64,000 bases of DNA from the NCBI GenBank assembly GCA_038501625.1, contig JAZAYU010001073.1:29420-93419 (forward strand), given 5' to 3'. This document shows, piece by piece, positions 1-15,600 of the stretch (positions are counted from its first letter, which is position 1; every line of letters starts with the position of its first letter). Made by a program: the position numbers and the translations under genes. The notes beneath the pieces are model-generated. The model was not told the DNA's origin. It worked only from the letters and a program-made list of their open reading frames with translations, and did not search any database. This DNA is from Corbicula japonica (taxonomy: Eukaryota > Mollusca > Bivalvia > Venerida > Cyrenidae).

Positions 1-572
1 GATTGACCTGGACTTATCTGAATAGTCATTATGAAATAGTTGGTTTGACATAAGTATATAACAAAAAAACGTATCTGTAGACTGGTCCTGTTTCAGACAC
101 GCTTAAGTTAGAAACGAAGACGAGGTGAATTAACTTGAAAGCGCTATATATTTGGTAGCAGCGCTTTTGCTTTAGTAAGTGTGATGTTAAGAGTTCCAGT
201 CAGGAAAAAATACGTGTAGCTACTGCACTATTAATAGAAGTTTAATATGGAACCGAGCGATGACTTTGACAGCGCGTCAGAATTGTGTGGAATCCGATCA
301 TGGTAATGCACATGAGCAAAAGGCAGTACCTAGAGAAAAAATGTCTTCTGGTTTGTAAAACCTGACCTGATTAGGCCATGTAACTAACAAACGGGAATAG
401 TAGTACAGATAATGTTGTTTGTGTCCGATCAGCTGGCCCTTTGTTCATTTTTGGTTTCATTACTGGGCTCATTTAAATGCAAAGTACCATTCTCAAGTGT
501 TTCGTGCACACGTTCAGTTATAACAATGTTCTTACTACACCGATCATGTTGTTATCTAAGCTGTTATCAGGC
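1..572. other. Upstream region of the FN3-like gene, no recognised feature
   Basis: AT-rich sequence without a convincing open frame, splice pattern or repeat that I recognise. It precedes the proposed start codon at 573 and so should hold the promoter and 5' UTR if that start is right. I see no clear TATA box or initiator and cannot place a transcription start. Confidence 0.3.
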
Positions 573-633
573 ATGAAGAGCAATATAATATGGCAAAACT
601 GTTTAATTGTCATACTTGTTATCAATTTTACCT
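573..633 (+). CDS. Exon 1: signal-peptide exon (proposed start)
   Basis: An ATG opens 20 codons reading a short basic/polar start and a hydrophobic run (CLIVILVINFT), as expected for a secretory signal. It ends in phase 1 at a good donor (CCT|GTAATA). I chose it because the protein downstream is clearly extracellular and this is the only short hydrophobic start I found upstream whose phase can reach exon 3 through exon 2. cDNA could show another first exon. Confidence 0.4.
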
Positions 634-3600
634 GTAATAAATAAAATTATAAATGCATAGACGATAGATTTCAAGTGAATATCAAGATAAATAGATTAAT
701 TGTTGAATTTAATATTTTAGATATTTCAGTATTGAATGCTGTAGGAAGTTTCACTACCAATTCCAGCGAACGTGCATGCTGATGTGAAGTCTTGTATGTT
801 AATGGACAAGAAAACAAATAAACTGTTTAAAACGTTTTAATGTGTACCTCACTCACCTGAACCTGAAACACGACAACAGTTTAATTGGTTTTTTTTAATT
901 TCATTTGCACATTATTTGAACCAGCATATGTATTAATGAAAATAAGACAATTTGAGCATTTACTTTTCTGTTCATGGATTTACTCTGTACTAAAAAATTG
1001 TTTAAGTATCAGTCATTGTATTATTGAAACTTGTGTGACCCGACAGTATGTTCGATGATTTCAAGCTTTAATATTCAAAGAATATGACAAGCTTTGCTAC
1101 TTGCTCTGTCATTGGTGTCATCATAAGCCGACTCAGAATTTTACGAGCTGTCTACTGATATCTTAAAAGATACCTTAATAACCAGAATTATATGAGTTTA
1201 GTTTCTAATACCATCAGTCAGTCTTGGATTTTGATTTTTTTTATGTGCTGTTGAGCTAAAGCTTTACCAACTAATTTATATATATCTTGCCTGTCTTTTA
1301 AACGTCTGGTGTCCAGATCCTATCTTTGCAACTTCTTTTTAAAATTCTCACAAGTTTTCGACTCATTAAGAGAGAGAGTTGTGTCTAAGAACCATGACCG
1401 CAGTTCAAAAGTAAAAGAATAAAGTGTTTACTTGTTTTTAGTGTTAGTAATATTTAAAAGTTAGACACAATTATTTCCTATGATATATCTTTCGATTTAT
1501 CTATTCCGCGAGTTCATAGTTCATTTTAGGTTGTATGATCCAGAATGTTGTTTTTTTTATCAGCCATTCAATGATTTATATGTTAAACATCGTTTTTCAA
1601 TGTTTCGATGTATTTTATATAAATTTTATACGTAAAACCTTAGCCAGAACGTGGTGCTAGAACCCGTCAATACTAATCAAAAGGCTATCATGAAAGTCTT
1701 CAGATTCATGTAACATCCCAAATGTAATATTTGTATTTTTATTTCTTCCCAAAGATTGTAATTTTAAGTGCTAATTCTGGGTATAAAAACTAATGTCGTT
1801 GATTTACATGCTTAAAATAAATTAACGGTTTTAATATATAGTTTCCCATACATAAGGCTATAAGAAGAAGGAATAGGCAGACCAGTTAATGAATACATAT
1901 GTTAAATCTTAAAACATAACACAAAATATTGCGCAGTAGAGAAATACCGAAACGTCAAAGTTTAAACCATCTTCAAATAATATTACAATTAGTTACATTA
2001 TATTTGGTCAATATGTTATTTAATTTGACAAACGGTAATTAATGACTGAGTTCGCATTAGTTTTGATTGTACGCCTTGTATTTTCCAGAGTGTTCCCATA
2101 TATCTAACTGCAAGACTCGACACTGCAGTAATAGTGTCGATCAAGTTTGTTATGAATGTGTGGACGACAAGGTTTTCTACAAAAGATGGAATTCTGACAG
2201 AACTTGCGAACGTAAGTTATGCTTTCATTTAACAAAGGCTGACACAACGTCAGACAGATGTGCTAATTCCTTCTTGCATTCAATGTTTCTTGTGTGCAAT
2301 TATACAACATACAACAAAGAAACTATTCGGATGATACCATTTAAAGATTAGAATAATAATATTGTTATATATTTTAAAAGTGTGTATGATATTTGCGAAG
2401 AAATATTAAGTAAGGCGCCATGTGGAAAACTGTGTTCTAAATGGTGTTCTGTGATCATTTAAAAATTTTCATGTCTTCCGTAGAAGAACCGGAACGAATA
2501 ATTAATTAATTTTATAATTGACAATATACTGTAGAATCTCGAAAATAAGCGTATACGCTTATTTTTTTGAATTTGTGGCGCTTTTATGCGCTTATATTTC
2601 GATATGCGCTTATATTTAAGCCGCCGAATATGCGCTTATTTTTGGGATGCGCTTATATTTAAGCCGCTGAATATGCACTTATATTTGATATGCGCTTATA
2701 TGTTGGATTGACTGAAAATACGTTTATTTTTGAAACTAAGTAACGCTAAACAAACACGCAGGTATCAAACATTATAAAAACACTTTTACCGTCTTTGAAG
2801 AGGAAAGACGTGTTTGAAAATGCATGTTTATTTACAAATTTACAACAATAGATCATCCAATTTTTTGTGCTATAAGATTTCCCAGTTTTTTTTTGCGGGA
2901 GTTTTATTTGGAGTTTCATTCAACACAAAACTGCATATGCACAAAATTATTACTTCAAGCAACATAAATATTACCAAACATTGATAACTGTAATACTCTA
3001 TTTCATTATACTCGAACAAAAGAATAAATGGTTCACTTTGAAAATAGCAATGCGAGTTGTTCACACCTTACTGGCTAATACCGTTTATTGATAATTGTTA
3101 ACGATACAGGTATAGTGTAATAATCTTTAATTGAGAGACCAATTTAGCTCCCAGCTTGATGAAAATTAAACCAATGTCATTGAGAAATTTAGGTATGCGC
3201 TTATTTTTGGCTATATTCTTACTGTAAGGGGCGGGTAACCGCTTATTTTTGGAATAGATTTTAACTTAAAGGACGGGTATGCGCCTTTTTAGGTATTAGT
3301 TTTCTGTAAGAGAAATATGCGCTTATTTTCGGTATGCGCTTATTTTCGATTATGTGCTTATTTTCGAGATTCTACAGTATGAATTAATAACAAACTATGA
3401 AAACGTTATATCTACATTCTTGCGAAACCATTTGCTTAAATAACTTTATGAATTTACCGAAGTCATACATGTATAATTGCATGCGATTTATTACAATAGT
3501 GATTATATCGCTCAATCTTATATTTTGTCAGAGTCGCGCAATGGTTATCCAAAGCCGACCTCAATTTAGAAAAATTACTTTTTCTATTTTGTTCTGGAAA

Positions 3601-6600
3601 TCTACAACACTGAAACTATCACGTCAATAGTAAATAAAAGAATATTGATTAATATGACCTATTGAGCTAACCGGACAAACCCCAAAAAGGTTGATCGGAT
3701 AACCCTGTACTTATCAATGCATGGGACTGTAAACCAATTATTTACTGGTAAAAGTATAGACCGTATGTACTGGGAGACTTTGTATGGCCGCCACCTTGCA
3801 CAAAAAGTGCTACTGTGTCAGAGATACCGTAAGGAATGAATAGAAATAGTGGCAAAACTAAATACAGTTTCTATACGTTTAATAATTCGCAACTAAACAT
3901 TCTAATTTAATGGATTGTCTTTCGAGACTGTATACTGGTCTTATTCATTAATATTCACAATTTACTTCAGGAATGTGCTCGTTTGATACCCACACATGTT
4001 GGCCAGGAACATGCTCTAATGAATTGACCAGTAGCTGTCAATGTGCCAGTGGTTTCCGAAAAATAAGTGACTCTTCAAAAACATCCTGCCAGTGTAAGTT
4101 ATGGTTATAACTTGTAATAAGGGCTATCAACATTGAACATTGAATAATATGTTGTTGTTGTTTTTTCAATAGATATATTGAACACATTCAATTAAAAATG
4201 TCTATTGACTATTTTATTTTCTATGTTGGCTTTGTCGGAGAGCTGAAAAACAACAACATTAAGCCTAAAGGTATCTACTTACGAATGCAAAATTCAAATC
4301 ATTAGAAATAAACAATTGCTAACAAATGTAACGTATTCGTTACTTTTTGCTATTTACCGTCGCTATTATGTTGCAATGTTGACATTTAGAATTTACTTTT
4401 ACTGAACCAAGTGGTTTCTAAATTAAATGACAGCCACCTTATCACAGGGACCTCTGAAATTATGTTTTCTCATGTCAATGCCAGTGCCCATAAAACTGGG
4501 GACGTAACTCAGTACCTGTCAGAGAACCGAATTGCAACTCTCCCTCATCCCGCCTATAGTCCTGACCTAGCACCTTGCGACTTCTGTCTGTTTCCTAAAC
4601 TGAAAGAACTTTTCGCTGGAAACAAATACAACCGTGCCCAAGACCTGTAAAAAGCAGAAAATGCAGAGTAACGCGGGATACCTAAAGAAGAGTATTGGGA
4701 AGCATTTGATAAATGGCGCAGACGACTGCAACTGTGTGTAGAAAGAGGAGAGTACTTTGAGGGACTATAAAAACATAGACAGCATAAGAGAATAAACATA
4801 AGAGATAATGAGGTAGTGTCATTATTTAATGAACATCCCTCGTACATTCATGGTATGTTTGGCCATATAACTAATTATTATATACAGTGGAAGCCAACAA
4901 CAAGCCGTCAATTAACACATGTCAAACCAGAATCAGCGGTCAAAATGGTGAATCAAAGCAGACATCTGCAGGGAAGTGTAGCAATCTCGTGGACTTCTAC
5001 GGCAATTTTCAACCCACAGCTGTGAGGTTTGATATGCAAGCGGACTTTCTGGTAGATATATCAACAGTTCCGAGACCTTCAAACCTTAGACCTTATATTT
5101 TTGAAGAGACATTTGGGATAACTGATGCAACAGTTTCGACGGACAAAGTTTCAGTTGGCGGTAATTATGTCAAACTGTCCTAAGAAAATATTAATTGTAA
5201 CATATCAACCAGAAAACATTGATGCTCTCTTTTTTAATTAACCTATATATATAAATATTACAATATTGAAGTTTTTACACAAAATATTCTGAACTCAGTT
5301 ATTACAAATGTGTCAGTTTAGTGTTCATCTAATGAAAGTTCTGTTATATAGTTCTGAAAAAAATGTGTAATGTCACTGAATAAACAGTAACAGTTAATTA
5401 CGTAAATGGCATTTCAGTGGTTTTACTTTTTTATTTTAATTAATTGTCTCCTATCAGTTTTTGAATTTAATAATTTGTCATTTTGTTACACATGTTTAGT
5501 GGTCGAACTGGCATGGCAATTGTTATTGGATCACAAAACGTGAATCTGCTAGAATCTCGCGCTAAGGCGGAGTTCCAATGGCCTATGTGTGCCAGCAATG
5601 GAAATTCAAACGGATAGTTTATAATATAATTCACATAAAAGATACGACAAGCAATTAAATTTAACCCAAGGGGTAACGCATGAAACCCGTAAAAAGCAAA
5701 ACGTATAACATAGTCTTTCAGCGCAGCAGCTTCGCATTCGACCACCACATCTCAAAACAATGATTTGTAAATTTCTTCTCTCGGATGAAATGGGCGGAAA
5801 AAAGGACTGGTGCATACATTATAGACATTTGGTCTATATTTGGCTCATTCTTTCAATACTATTCTTGCGCGAAGTAAAGCGGATGTGATTAAAACGAAGA
5901 AATTTTTAGTGTCAAAACATTCCAAAAGTAAGCTAAGACATGTTTGGTTTAAGTTATTTCTAAATGATATGATATTATCCTTTTGTCAGGCCAGATATAC
6001 CGACAACAAACTTTCCCTCTGAAAACTGATTTTACCAGCAGCGTGACTGCTACGACTACATTCGCATCCAATATGGACTACACATTGTCAGCATCAAGTC
6101 TACAGAACGGAGAAAGGTACATCATGTCACATTAATTATAAATATATTTCCGTTTTAATAGAAATAACGCAACTGTAATCTTTTTAATTGTCATTTAGTG
6201 AATAATTTGCGCATCTTTCAATTTTGCAGTTCTACAGATACATATATTATTAGTATATTGCTATGATGCGGGATATCTTGTGAACTGCTAAAAAGTTGAT
6301 TATGATCGGTCACATTATCACTCAAATATTACGTCCCTAAAGAAATTTCTATTGTAGTTAATAGTTTACGTTATCTGCGAGCAAGCATTTTATGCGCATT
6401 CTTTTATTCCTTTTGGTTCTATTAAATCAATATCGGTTTATTTGTACCGGTTAAAAAGTTATACATTGTTGCTTATCAATTCTATATATTTTGAGGAGTG
6501 AGGATTGTACTGTTACTGACCCGTAAGGGGATTGGATTGTACAAATAGGTGTTAGATGAACTGGAAAGTATTTATTCAGTAAAGAATTTTTAAGAACATG

Positions 6601-9600
6601 GTACTATTTATTGATGTAAATATTGAGTTGTACTCAACCCATGGCTCGGCGACGTGGGTAGTTATATGCATTTGGTGTAAATATTAAGTTGCGCTAAGCC
6701 AGGGGCTAGGCGGCGTGGGTAGTAATATGCATTTCCATCGCATTTCCATCGCTGTCCATAACGGGCTTAATCAAACCGAACCTGCAATGTTTTATATTTG
6801 TCGTGTTCGTTGGCTTTAAGAGTTTTCATTTTCATCTATCCCAAGAAGTGAACAATTAACAAATAGTATATTTAATAAGAAATTTCTGTTCTTCAATTGT
6901 TGTAGAGAGTGAAAGTAACATGGATGTAATAAAATTGCCATACTAATGCTACTTTCTGACTTTTCTGTTTCCACGTCACTGATTAGAATCATGGGCCAAT
7001 AAAAGCTGAATGTTTGATGTAATAGTTTAGATTATGCAAAAAGGAACGCATTGGCAAGTCTCAGCTGTTATGACCGTCTTTTGTCCACGGACCGTCTTTA
7101 AATTCACATGATGGCGCGTTTATTATGCGATATAGATTCACTTCTATATAATCTTTTTTAACTAAAGTGCAAGTTAGACTTCATGAATGTGTTGGCTACC
7201 TGAAATAACAAATTGCCATATGACCATGCAATTTTACATTTTAATATGATTTTGGTTCTAAAGAAAGTTCAACATAGATAAATCTACGTTCCACGTTCTG
7301 ATTATTCGGATGAAGGTATAAATCATACCGCGTGTCGAATTGAAGTTTGATTGGGAAATCCTAGAAATATCTTATTTTACAGATCAAAGCGTGTCGTAAG
7401 TATTATGCGGAAACATCTTAAATAGTAATTATACTATCGGATCTTTTGTAACATGTAATATTAGTTTAAGCACAACGGTTTCAATATATAGTCGGGTCCC
7501 TCGATCTTCTAGGGCGTACTTTGCAGATTTCAGATGATGACGTTTTCACAATCTACCATAACTGTCAATGAACAGGCTCAATCAAACCAAGCCTGCAATA
7601 TTTTCGTATTTGTCGTGTTCGGTGTCTTTCATCTATTTGACATTTTTCAAATTGTTTACAGATTGTGTATAAATTTTGAGGCTATGGGTGGAGGCTATGT
7701 GAAAAAGAAAGACTTTCGTTCGAATTCAGTTCGAAGTCCTGTGCCATATGATAAAACAACCGGAAAGGAAACCATCTGTTACCGATATGATGACGCCAAG
7801 CCGAGACACTGTCTTTTGGAAAAGCCATGTACGGTTCATGTTACAGAACCTCTGCAGGTAGCCAATCGAATAATAAGATCATCGGAAATTCCTGTTTCAT
7901 TTTCTGGTTGGAAAGATCCAATACCAATTGGCGGAAAGGCAGACCACGCTTCCGGAATAGAATCTTTTCAAATGACTGTTCATGAAGTCTCTAATGGTAT
8001 TGTTGATTTGAAGAAAGTCTTTGATAGGAAAATGAATGCATTAGAAACATCTTTATCACTAAATTTGACTTCAGCCGGTCCCCGACTTTATTGCATACTG
8101 CTAGAAGTTAAAGATGTCGCTGACAATGTCCAGCAAGCTCGCCGCTTTGTTCTGTATGACAACACAACAACAATTACTTCTCGTCAAGACAAAAGGTTCA
8201 CTATTACTTCCGCCTCTGACGTTACCTCTTATAAATGGCAAACACACCATAACGACATTTGTTTGGATTGGAAAGAATATTTCTACAATGATTTCTATTT
8301 CAACAATGATTTTCTAGGTAAAATCAACCCTGATCCACATGGTCTCATCAAAGATATATATGAACAAGAAACTGGTCAAATCCCAGTTTCAGGTACACCC
8401 AATGTTGATGGAATAATACAATTCCTATTCTCTTGGAGTCTTAATAATGGCGCTCTAAGCCCAAAAGAAAACGTTCCAAATTTTCTGAATCAGTCGTATT
8501 GCAAGCGCCTTAATCTTGCTGATGGAGAAACTTACACTCTGATCATTGAAGCGGTTGATGTCGTGAACAACAGGTACAGTGAAAATAGAACGGTACATAT
8601 TGACAGAACGGTACCACATTTAAACAACATCGGACTCGTGAAAAACGGAGTAAAACGACTCTTTGTGCATGACGAGACAGATTTATCAAAGATGGACCTG
8701 AATTTTGAAGCTCTAGATCCTCACAGTGGAATACTTAACATGGAATGGAAATTCGGCATTTCTGATTCAGGGCATGAGCTTGGTTCGGGATTTATGGCGG
8801 CTTCTACAATTCAACAGGTATTGTTTAAGCTCTCTTTCTAGCTTTTATCATTTATAACTGAAAGTAGTCAACAATATGTGGATGCGAACTTTACCAGACT
8901 CTTGGCAAATAATGATATTGTGATCGTTATAACTCAGCTGTTAGTGTCTTATTATAATGGTCTTGTAAATCAGACGGCAATCTGGGCGCCGCCGAAACTT
9001 CATGGAGATTTTTGACAGAGATACTTGGAAGACAAACTAGGCACACGCTCTTTTTACACGTGTGATTATTATTAGGCTTAGTTATGTTATGTTAACACAT
9101 TCCTAAAAAAGTTGGTAAACAATAACCACCAAACGTTAACAAAAATAGCTTTACACTAACGTTATAAATAAGACAGTTATTAAAATTATACCATCTTGGT
9201 TTTTTAATACTTACTTTTAACTTGATAAATTCAATTATTTTTGATGGTTTTCTCATTTTTATACTTTGGTTTTCATCATATTCTTGCCTTTATACATGGA
9301 AATAATTCATCTTTTTAATATTCCATAGACGAGTTGTCCTGTACACGAATCAAGCTGTTATTGCCCAGATGTTGGCAAGTGTGAAAGGTACAACTATAGT
9401 ATTCCTTTCAACAAGTTGGTCGACAATAACACACATATCGGGGACCACAATCGAAACTATTACTTTACCATCAAGGTCACCAATAATGCCAAGTTGTCTA
9501 ACATTGAACATCTTGACGTCCTTGTGGATGATTCTCCACCGGAACCAGGGGTGGTTTACGAAGGTAATATTAAGCAATTTTCCGGTACACCTTTATTCAA

Positions 9601-12600
9601 ATCGGTAGATCATCTCTGATATTTAGGGTTCGTTTACGAAATAAAATCGTTTGCATCATGAAAACCACAAACAGAAATCCACATAGCCGATTAGTAAACC
9701 AGAAAAGAGAGAATTTATCATTAATATGCCTTTATACAAAAAAGAGAAAACAGATAAAAAAGGAACTGGCGCAATATTCGTAGGAACAAACTTTTAACGA
9801 TGCTTTACAAGTATATTATGTAAAAATGCATTGAAATGACGAGAAGATATTTAATATAAATTCTATATTCGTTGTTTGCAATTATATACAAAGGCGCAGT
9901 CTAGTCAAGGATTAATTTCATCTGAGTCATTACCACCATCTCACTCAGTATCTACGAAAAATTTGAAAACGTTTAGCATGGTTCAAGTTCAACTTTTGCA
10001 ACTTATTAATCGAATCTACTTAGGTTTAAGGTTGACAGTTCTAGTGTCAGATTACTTGTTAGTTCCATATAAAAATTTCAGAGAGAAATAACATTGGTGG
10101 TATTATTTGATAAAACGGATGTGCTACATTGTGAAAGAATAAACCATTTTAAATAACATTATTTACAACTTATGCATTTGTTCCCGTACAGCAAACTTTG
10201 AGAGATCATGGCTGATGGTTATGAAGCTGAGATTGGAATCCAGTCTCAAATCTCAAGCATCTGAGTGACTGAAATGGCGACCAGTCGCCATTTCAAACAA
10301 ATCAGATGCTTGACATTTGAGACTGGTTTCAATGCTCAGTTTTATAACCTTAGGCACATATCCATATATCGTGCGGACCTAAATCTTTCAAGTCGTTATT
10401 TGTTCGATTCACCGACGGTAAGTTAATCAAAAATAACTAATGATTTTAAACGTTATTTTACTAACTTTTCCATCAGGCGTTGTTGGAAGTGCTGACATAG
10501 ATTATACCAGCGACAGTGATTTCATGGTTTGTTGGCATGGCTTTATTGATCACGAAAGTGGGATTAGAGAGTATCGCATAGGTCTTGCCGACAGCTGCTT
10601 AAATAAAGAACAGCTTTTTCACAACGTAGATGGTAATATTTCTGAATACAGAATCATTCCTTACACGGAGACATCAGTTCGATTGCAGGCAAACTTTACA
10701 GGAAAGAAATACGTGAATATTATTGCTATAAATAATGCTATGGAATCGTCCAAAATAGTTTGCTCAGACGGCATAACTCGAGATGTCTCGCCGCCATCAA
10801 TAACAGACTTGAAACTTCAAAACGGAAGGTGGACAGAGTCAAGGTTTTGTTTAGAAGGGCAAGCATGGCTGTTTAACGTTGATATGAAGAAGGTTCTTTT
10901 ACCACAAGCGGAAGATTGCAAAGAACTTTGTAAGGTCGATTCCACCGGAAAAGAACTGTTTGATATCCTACCCACCGAATTTACTGTAACGAACGACACT
11001 GCCGTCGCTCAGTTCTTATGTAATCGTGTCTCATTGTATGACAAAAATATCATCTACCTCCCACATGACCATATATTTTTGAGCTGGAATACGGTTAAAA
11101 CAGGCAGTCAGATTGAAGACACCTTGGTTGGATTCGGCACTACGTCTGGAAATTCTTCTGATTTATCTGATGTTGACTTCATGTCAACCAACAAGACAAC
11201 GACGTTCAAGAAGATACACGTTGGGGAAGGAACTGGAAATTTATTCTTTGCTTACATCAAAACTGTTAGTAAAGCAGGACTTGAACACATCGCTAAAGTT
11301 GGACCACTGATGATTGACGAAACCCCTCCATATCATAAAGAGATTCCGAAAGTTTACATCGATAATACATCTTTGATCGTCGGATGGAATAACGACACAT
11401 TCTACGATGTTGAACAGGCAACACCTATCAACCAGATATTCTTCCAAATAGGTATGATTTCCATCTTTAAGTCATTACATTTGTATTTTAGTTTATTGAT
11501 GTTTCTTAAAGCTTGTTAATAGCCCAAACACGGGATTCTACTGCAATTACTGATATAGTGAGTTTAAAACGTTTTTAGTAAGAAGTTGTGTCACAATCAA
11601 GTGATATGCTGAGTTTAGTTATGTTTTATAATTGAAAGATAATCTCAATTTTTACTTGGATGTTACGTAAAGATATGATAAAAATATTTGTCTACTCATT
11701 ATACACATCGGTTATATTTTGGTCCGCCTATATATTTTTTCTAGCTCACGCCCAACAAGTAATAACTCCTTTAATGGAATGGAGGTACGAAGATGCTGTT
11801 AAGTGCAACAACTATTCAGGAGGTTGTTTTAAATATCCTTTGAGAAAATTACAGAGTGCTGACACGGACCTAGGTCTCAACTTTTCTGTAAAAATATACG
11901 CATACAACAATGCTGGACACTTCACTGAATTAGAGACAGAGTCGTTTCGTATTCCCTCTAGATATCCTCCAGGACAGGCTATAGTTCGAGACATTGATCC
12001 GGTTATGAAGGATGTTCCTATTCCTACAGACGTCGATGTTCATTTTACAACAAACACTGTTTGCGTGCAGTGGGGTGGGTTCAAGCATCACGAATATATA
12101 AAAGTTGAAATAGGTGTGGGTACTTCAAAAAACACTGATAATGTTGTACCTTTTCAGTCGACATTAGAAACTGAGATGGCTTGCTTAAATTCAACTGCAC
12201 TGCAGCTAAACATAAAATATTATATTCTTCTTAAAGCATCGTGCTCCGGGGGTGTAACACTGTCAAGTTCTAACGGTGTTATCATCATTGATGCACCAAA
12301 CTATGCTAGTTTACTGGAAGTAGATGTGGAACCATGGGACAAAACAGCATATTCCTTCGCGAGAACACTGATAAATGATACGTCAGTTAAACTTTGCAGC
12401 ATCAGATCTTTAACTATCGGACATACTTATCAGCTAGTTGTGCAACAACAAGCATCACATATAGTTTCCGATGAGGTATTTCACAATGCTACAGATAGAT
12501 GGCAAACAACGTTTGAACTCGTTCCATTCGTAGAACATCCATGCATTGTTATCAATACCAACGAATCTGACAATTCTTCAGTAAAAGTGGTTAGGGTATT

Positions 12601-15600
12601 TGATGACATTCTTAGTACAAATACCGAATCCGTCACGGTATCCATCCGTCAACGTAATGGTTCCGTTGCGAATATTTTCTACAGGATAGCTTTGCTTGGA
12701 AGCCCAATAAGTGCGAATTTGACGGTTTCGCAATTTAGACAAATTACTGATTATGCAAGGATATATGGCCGTGGCGAGCATGTGATAAGCAAAATAAAAT
12801 TGTTAAGCGATATGCAATATGCCGTTGAACTTTCGATTTGCAATAACGTTCGCTGTGTTGAAAGTGTTTATTCACGTGTCTACGAAACAGAAGCGTATAT
12901 AACGGCCGGTAACATTGAAACGTCGGATATAGAAGTTAACGGAAGAAAGTCGTGCGTCGATGTCGGCTTGGGATGGCAGGGGTTTATTGCAAAAAGCGGC
13001 ATTCTCATGTACCAGTGGACAGTCACTAAAGACGCGGAAGCGAACTCGATACTTACAACGTGGAAATTCATAAAAGCAACCACAGACCTCAATACTCAGG
13101 TTATTTAACGTCGAGTATTTTCTGATTGTCAGTTGTGTAGCTTTCCGGCATTATAACAATCTTTAACCTTCATACTCTTTGTAATCAATGCCTTGAATTC
13201 AATAATCCTAAGACTAAATTTTTGATGGCAAACTGCAAAATGAATTTTCAAACTTTTAATATTTTAATGTGTTCATTATTTTAATAGTGCAATGATTTTT
13301 ATATAAATTTATAACTGAACACGGCAATGCAGTAAGTGGGGATGGGGAGGAAAATGTATAACATCTGTAAGGAAAATTGAATTTGGATTTATTATTATTT
13401 TTGCTTTACATATTCATAATTCTGAATCAGGTTCAGGGATGTGTGGACCTACCAGTACACGGACATTCCACAATGTTTCTTTGTGTTCGAGCATTCTCGC
13501 GTGCTGGTAACACCGTTACAACGTGCAAGCAGGCTTCGACACGTGTTGTTACAGACATCAGGATAGATACCGTGTATGACGTAGATACATCTTCCGATTC
13601 CTGGAAAAATATTCAAAATGTAAGTTATAGAAAGTTATTTACTATTTTTCTCAGTTTGTGTGTTACACTACGATAATAATTTCGTTGACTACAATCATTA
13701 ATTTGCAATAAATTTCAATTGTTATAAGAACATTTATAAAAACAACTATTTTAAATATTCTATGTGGTTTCTTGAAGTTCTTATTTTACCCTTAATATTT
13801 TATCTTTACTTTTGATAGATGGTTCATAGTTCCAATGTTGGCGCTAAATATTCCGTTCTACATGATGCAGAACTAGACTTTGGAACAGTCAACTCGACGG
13901 TTGCTGGTGTGTTGATGTATGCCACAGAAAGAAATGTCACGTGGTTTCTAATGTCTTCTTCCCGACTTCCGTATTTTGACCAGTGCGATAGAGACAATGA
14001 CTGTACCTATTCAGTGACAACCGACACTGGTTTCGCAAAAATTAAGAGAGAACTGATTAAATCAAACACAGTCTACTATATATGTGCATATTCAAATATT
14101 ACCTTAGTGACACGTGAGTTATATACAGAAACACTGGATGATATACGTTCGTGTAGTAACGGTTTTATAATCGACTCGACTCCGCCATCATCCGGTTTAG
14201 TTACGGTACAGAACAACGCCGGTTTCCTGAACAACCTTGCCAATGTAAGAATTATGTGGACAGGTTTTGATGACGAAACAGAAGCAGAGAAGTTGGGCTA
14301 TGTTAGCAGAATTAAACACTACGCTTATGCAATTGGTAAATTTGACGTTTTCTTGGTTTAATACAGTTGACACTTTTATCCAAGTATCCAAGAATAAATA
14401 AAGTTAGCTGAAAAGACTTGATTTACGTAACAGAAGCTTACGTTTAACCATCAATTTTTTAAGCCATACCAAACAGTTTTTTTATATTTTGAAACAGGCA
14501 CCCGACCTGGAGGCGAAGATGTTTCAAATTTCACAATTGTTGGAGATACGGTTCAAGCAGTTCACCCGTACTTAAATGCTCATGATGGAACTGAAATATA
14601 TGTGTCCGTCAGATGTGAGACATATTTTACATATATATGAAGTTTAAGTATATGCTAATGCAACTTATAATATAACCGAAATCCTTTTTAGTTTTATTAC
14701 TTCTTAATAAAAACGTTTATTATTTTAATATGGAATTGACATATAATTTAATAAATTCATATCCTCAAACCAAACACTGTTTAATTATGTGACAAAATAA
14801 ATCATCAGTGACAGTTTATTTCTAAGTTGCTCTTTTTTCAAACTTTTTTAATGTCTTTCTTAATTCTTGAAAACATATGCGCATTATCTCTTTTCTTTTA
14901 CTGTGTCTGGAGGGTGCGTTTTCTCAATGTTGCTAGAGCTGTTATGCATTTTTCAGGTTTTTGTGTTGTTTTTTCAGCAACTGACCACGCCGGATTGTCG
15001 ACGGTGGCGACATCAGAGCCCTTAATTGTAGATACTTCTCCTCCTAGTCAAGGCACGATTGTCATCGACACGGACAACTTGCCATTTATAACATTAGAAT
15101 TCATTGATCTTGTTCTAAAGGGGTTTCAGGACCACGAAAGCGGGATTGAACATTTCACTGTGGAGATCGGCTCGTCCGAAGGTTCTGACGACATAAAGCA
15201 GCAAACTATTTACCATTCTGATCGTATAACCGTTGAATTACCCGATACTTTGCAAGACGGTCATCGTTACGTTATCAACGTTAAGGTAAATAAACTTCAT
15301 TTTAGAGTAGTTATCAGTTTCAGTAACCTCCATTGACAGTGATATGCTAATTTCAAACCATGCAGAATGTCAATTATTATGGGTGGCTTAATAAGCATGC
15401 TAAAAGAATCCTTAATTAGGGATTCGGAGGGTATGTACAGTGTCTTTCTCTCCCGCCGTATTTGAATGGCTTTCCGGTTATCTATACATTATGTCTATGG
15501 CACAATGAAAGCCTTCAACTTGTGTGTTTAGCTTGTATACATATTTTCTACTTTCAGTCTCGAAAATAGTTAACGAACTTCGAATCGATGTGCATTCGAT

